Shown here: positions 7,494 through 7,641 of the stretch, piece after piece
Layout of the letters: each line of letters starts with the position of its first letter
How positions within the stretch are numbered: the first letter of the stretch is position 1
NCBI GenBank assembly: GCA_905214175.1
Contig: CAJMLD010000066.1
Span: forward strand, 1-7,641
DNA from: an uncultured bacterium
Lineage (GTDB): Bacteria; Actinomycetota; Coriobacteriia; Coriobacteriales; Atopobiaceae
DNA length: 7,641 nucleotides
Reading direction: 5' to 3'
Position numbers and translations under genes: made by a program
The notes under the pieces: model-generated
What the model saw: only the letters and a program-made list of their open reading frames with translations
What the model was told of the DNA's origin: nothing
The model's database searches: none

Positions 7494-7641
7494 CGGCCGG
7501 GGCGCCTACGCTGGAGCGCCAAGGAAGCGCGCTCGAAGCTTGTTGCCGAGGGCTTCGATGGCGAGAGAATAGCGCTGCTCGACTCGTGGACCACCTCGGG
7601 TGGGCTGGACTTTCTCATCCAGCGGGCGCGGCGGCTCATCG
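7494..7641 (+). other. Open, coding-like frame without a start codon at the right edge
   Basis: After the DUF554 stop the same plus-strand frame stays open to the window end (49 whole codons) with about 80% G/C at third positions, as in the real genes. It reads in part AKEARSKLVAEGFDGERIAL. No ATG, GTG or TTG occurs in this frame. It may be a decayed gene fragment, the start of a gene using a rare start, or chance. The KLVAEGF segment is reminiscent of RecX-type helical repeats, but this is too short to name. The minus strand in register also stays open up to a TAG at 7508-7506 (ending LGNKLRARFLGAPA), so a convergent gene tail is an alternative. A 5-bp stem GGCGC/GCGCC (7501-7505 with 7516-7520) lies at its left end. 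Confidence 0.35.

Noticed and set aside
7501..7520. GGCGC/GCGCC stem as a terminator for the DUF554 gene
   Set aside because: Only 5 bp with a 10-nt loop and no T-run on either strand.

Overview
The window is ordinary, densely coded chromosomal DNA from a GC-rich bacterium. Coding frames end mostly in G or C, and several starts are GTG or TTG. The gene order and protein style (a primary sigma factor with an Actinobacteria/Firmicutes-like C-terminus, dnaG directly upstream of rpoD, and DUF554, YaaA and NimA-like genes alongside) fit an anaerobic actinobacterium of the class Coriobacteriia, perhaps an Olsenella/Atopobium relative. That placement is an inference from overall character, not from a marker search.

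Positions 1-5080 form one plus-strand block of information-processing genes: the 3' two thirds of truB (tRNA U55 pseudouridine synthase), ribF (bifunctional flavokinase/FAD synthetase), dnaG (primase) and rpoD (primary sigma factor). truB/ribF overlap as ATGA and ribF/dnaG as GTGA, so these three are probably translationally coupled. rpoD follows dnaG after a 43-nt gap and starts at a TTG. A strong stem-loop at 5109-5150 closes the block. The arrangement joins the usual tail of the nusA-infB-rbfA-truB-ribF cluster to a dnaG-rpoD macromolecular-synthesis pair.

Positions 5185-5973 hold yaaA (peroxide-stress/DUF328 family) on the minus strand, convergent with rpoD. A 259-nt divergent intergenic region containing one conspicuous AT-rich island (6085-6110) separates it from a plus-strand pyridoxamine-phosphate-oxidase-like/NimA-family flavoprotein gene (6233-6700). 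Then come a short stem-loop-rich spacer and a DUF554 (YqgA-like) integral membrane protein gene (6777-7493). The last 148 nt have no gene with a normal start, although one plus-strand frame stays open and has coding-like base composition.

No mobile element, CRISPR array, tRNA, rRNA or obvious novel multi-gene system is visible. The points most worth a second look are a one-residue insertion in the DnaG zinc-ribbon CxxC, a ~55-residue N-terminal extension on RibF, the rpoD 5' region (TTG start, codon-use shift, possible internal promoter), the charge-block linker of the sigma factor, and the start-less coding-like tail at the right edge.
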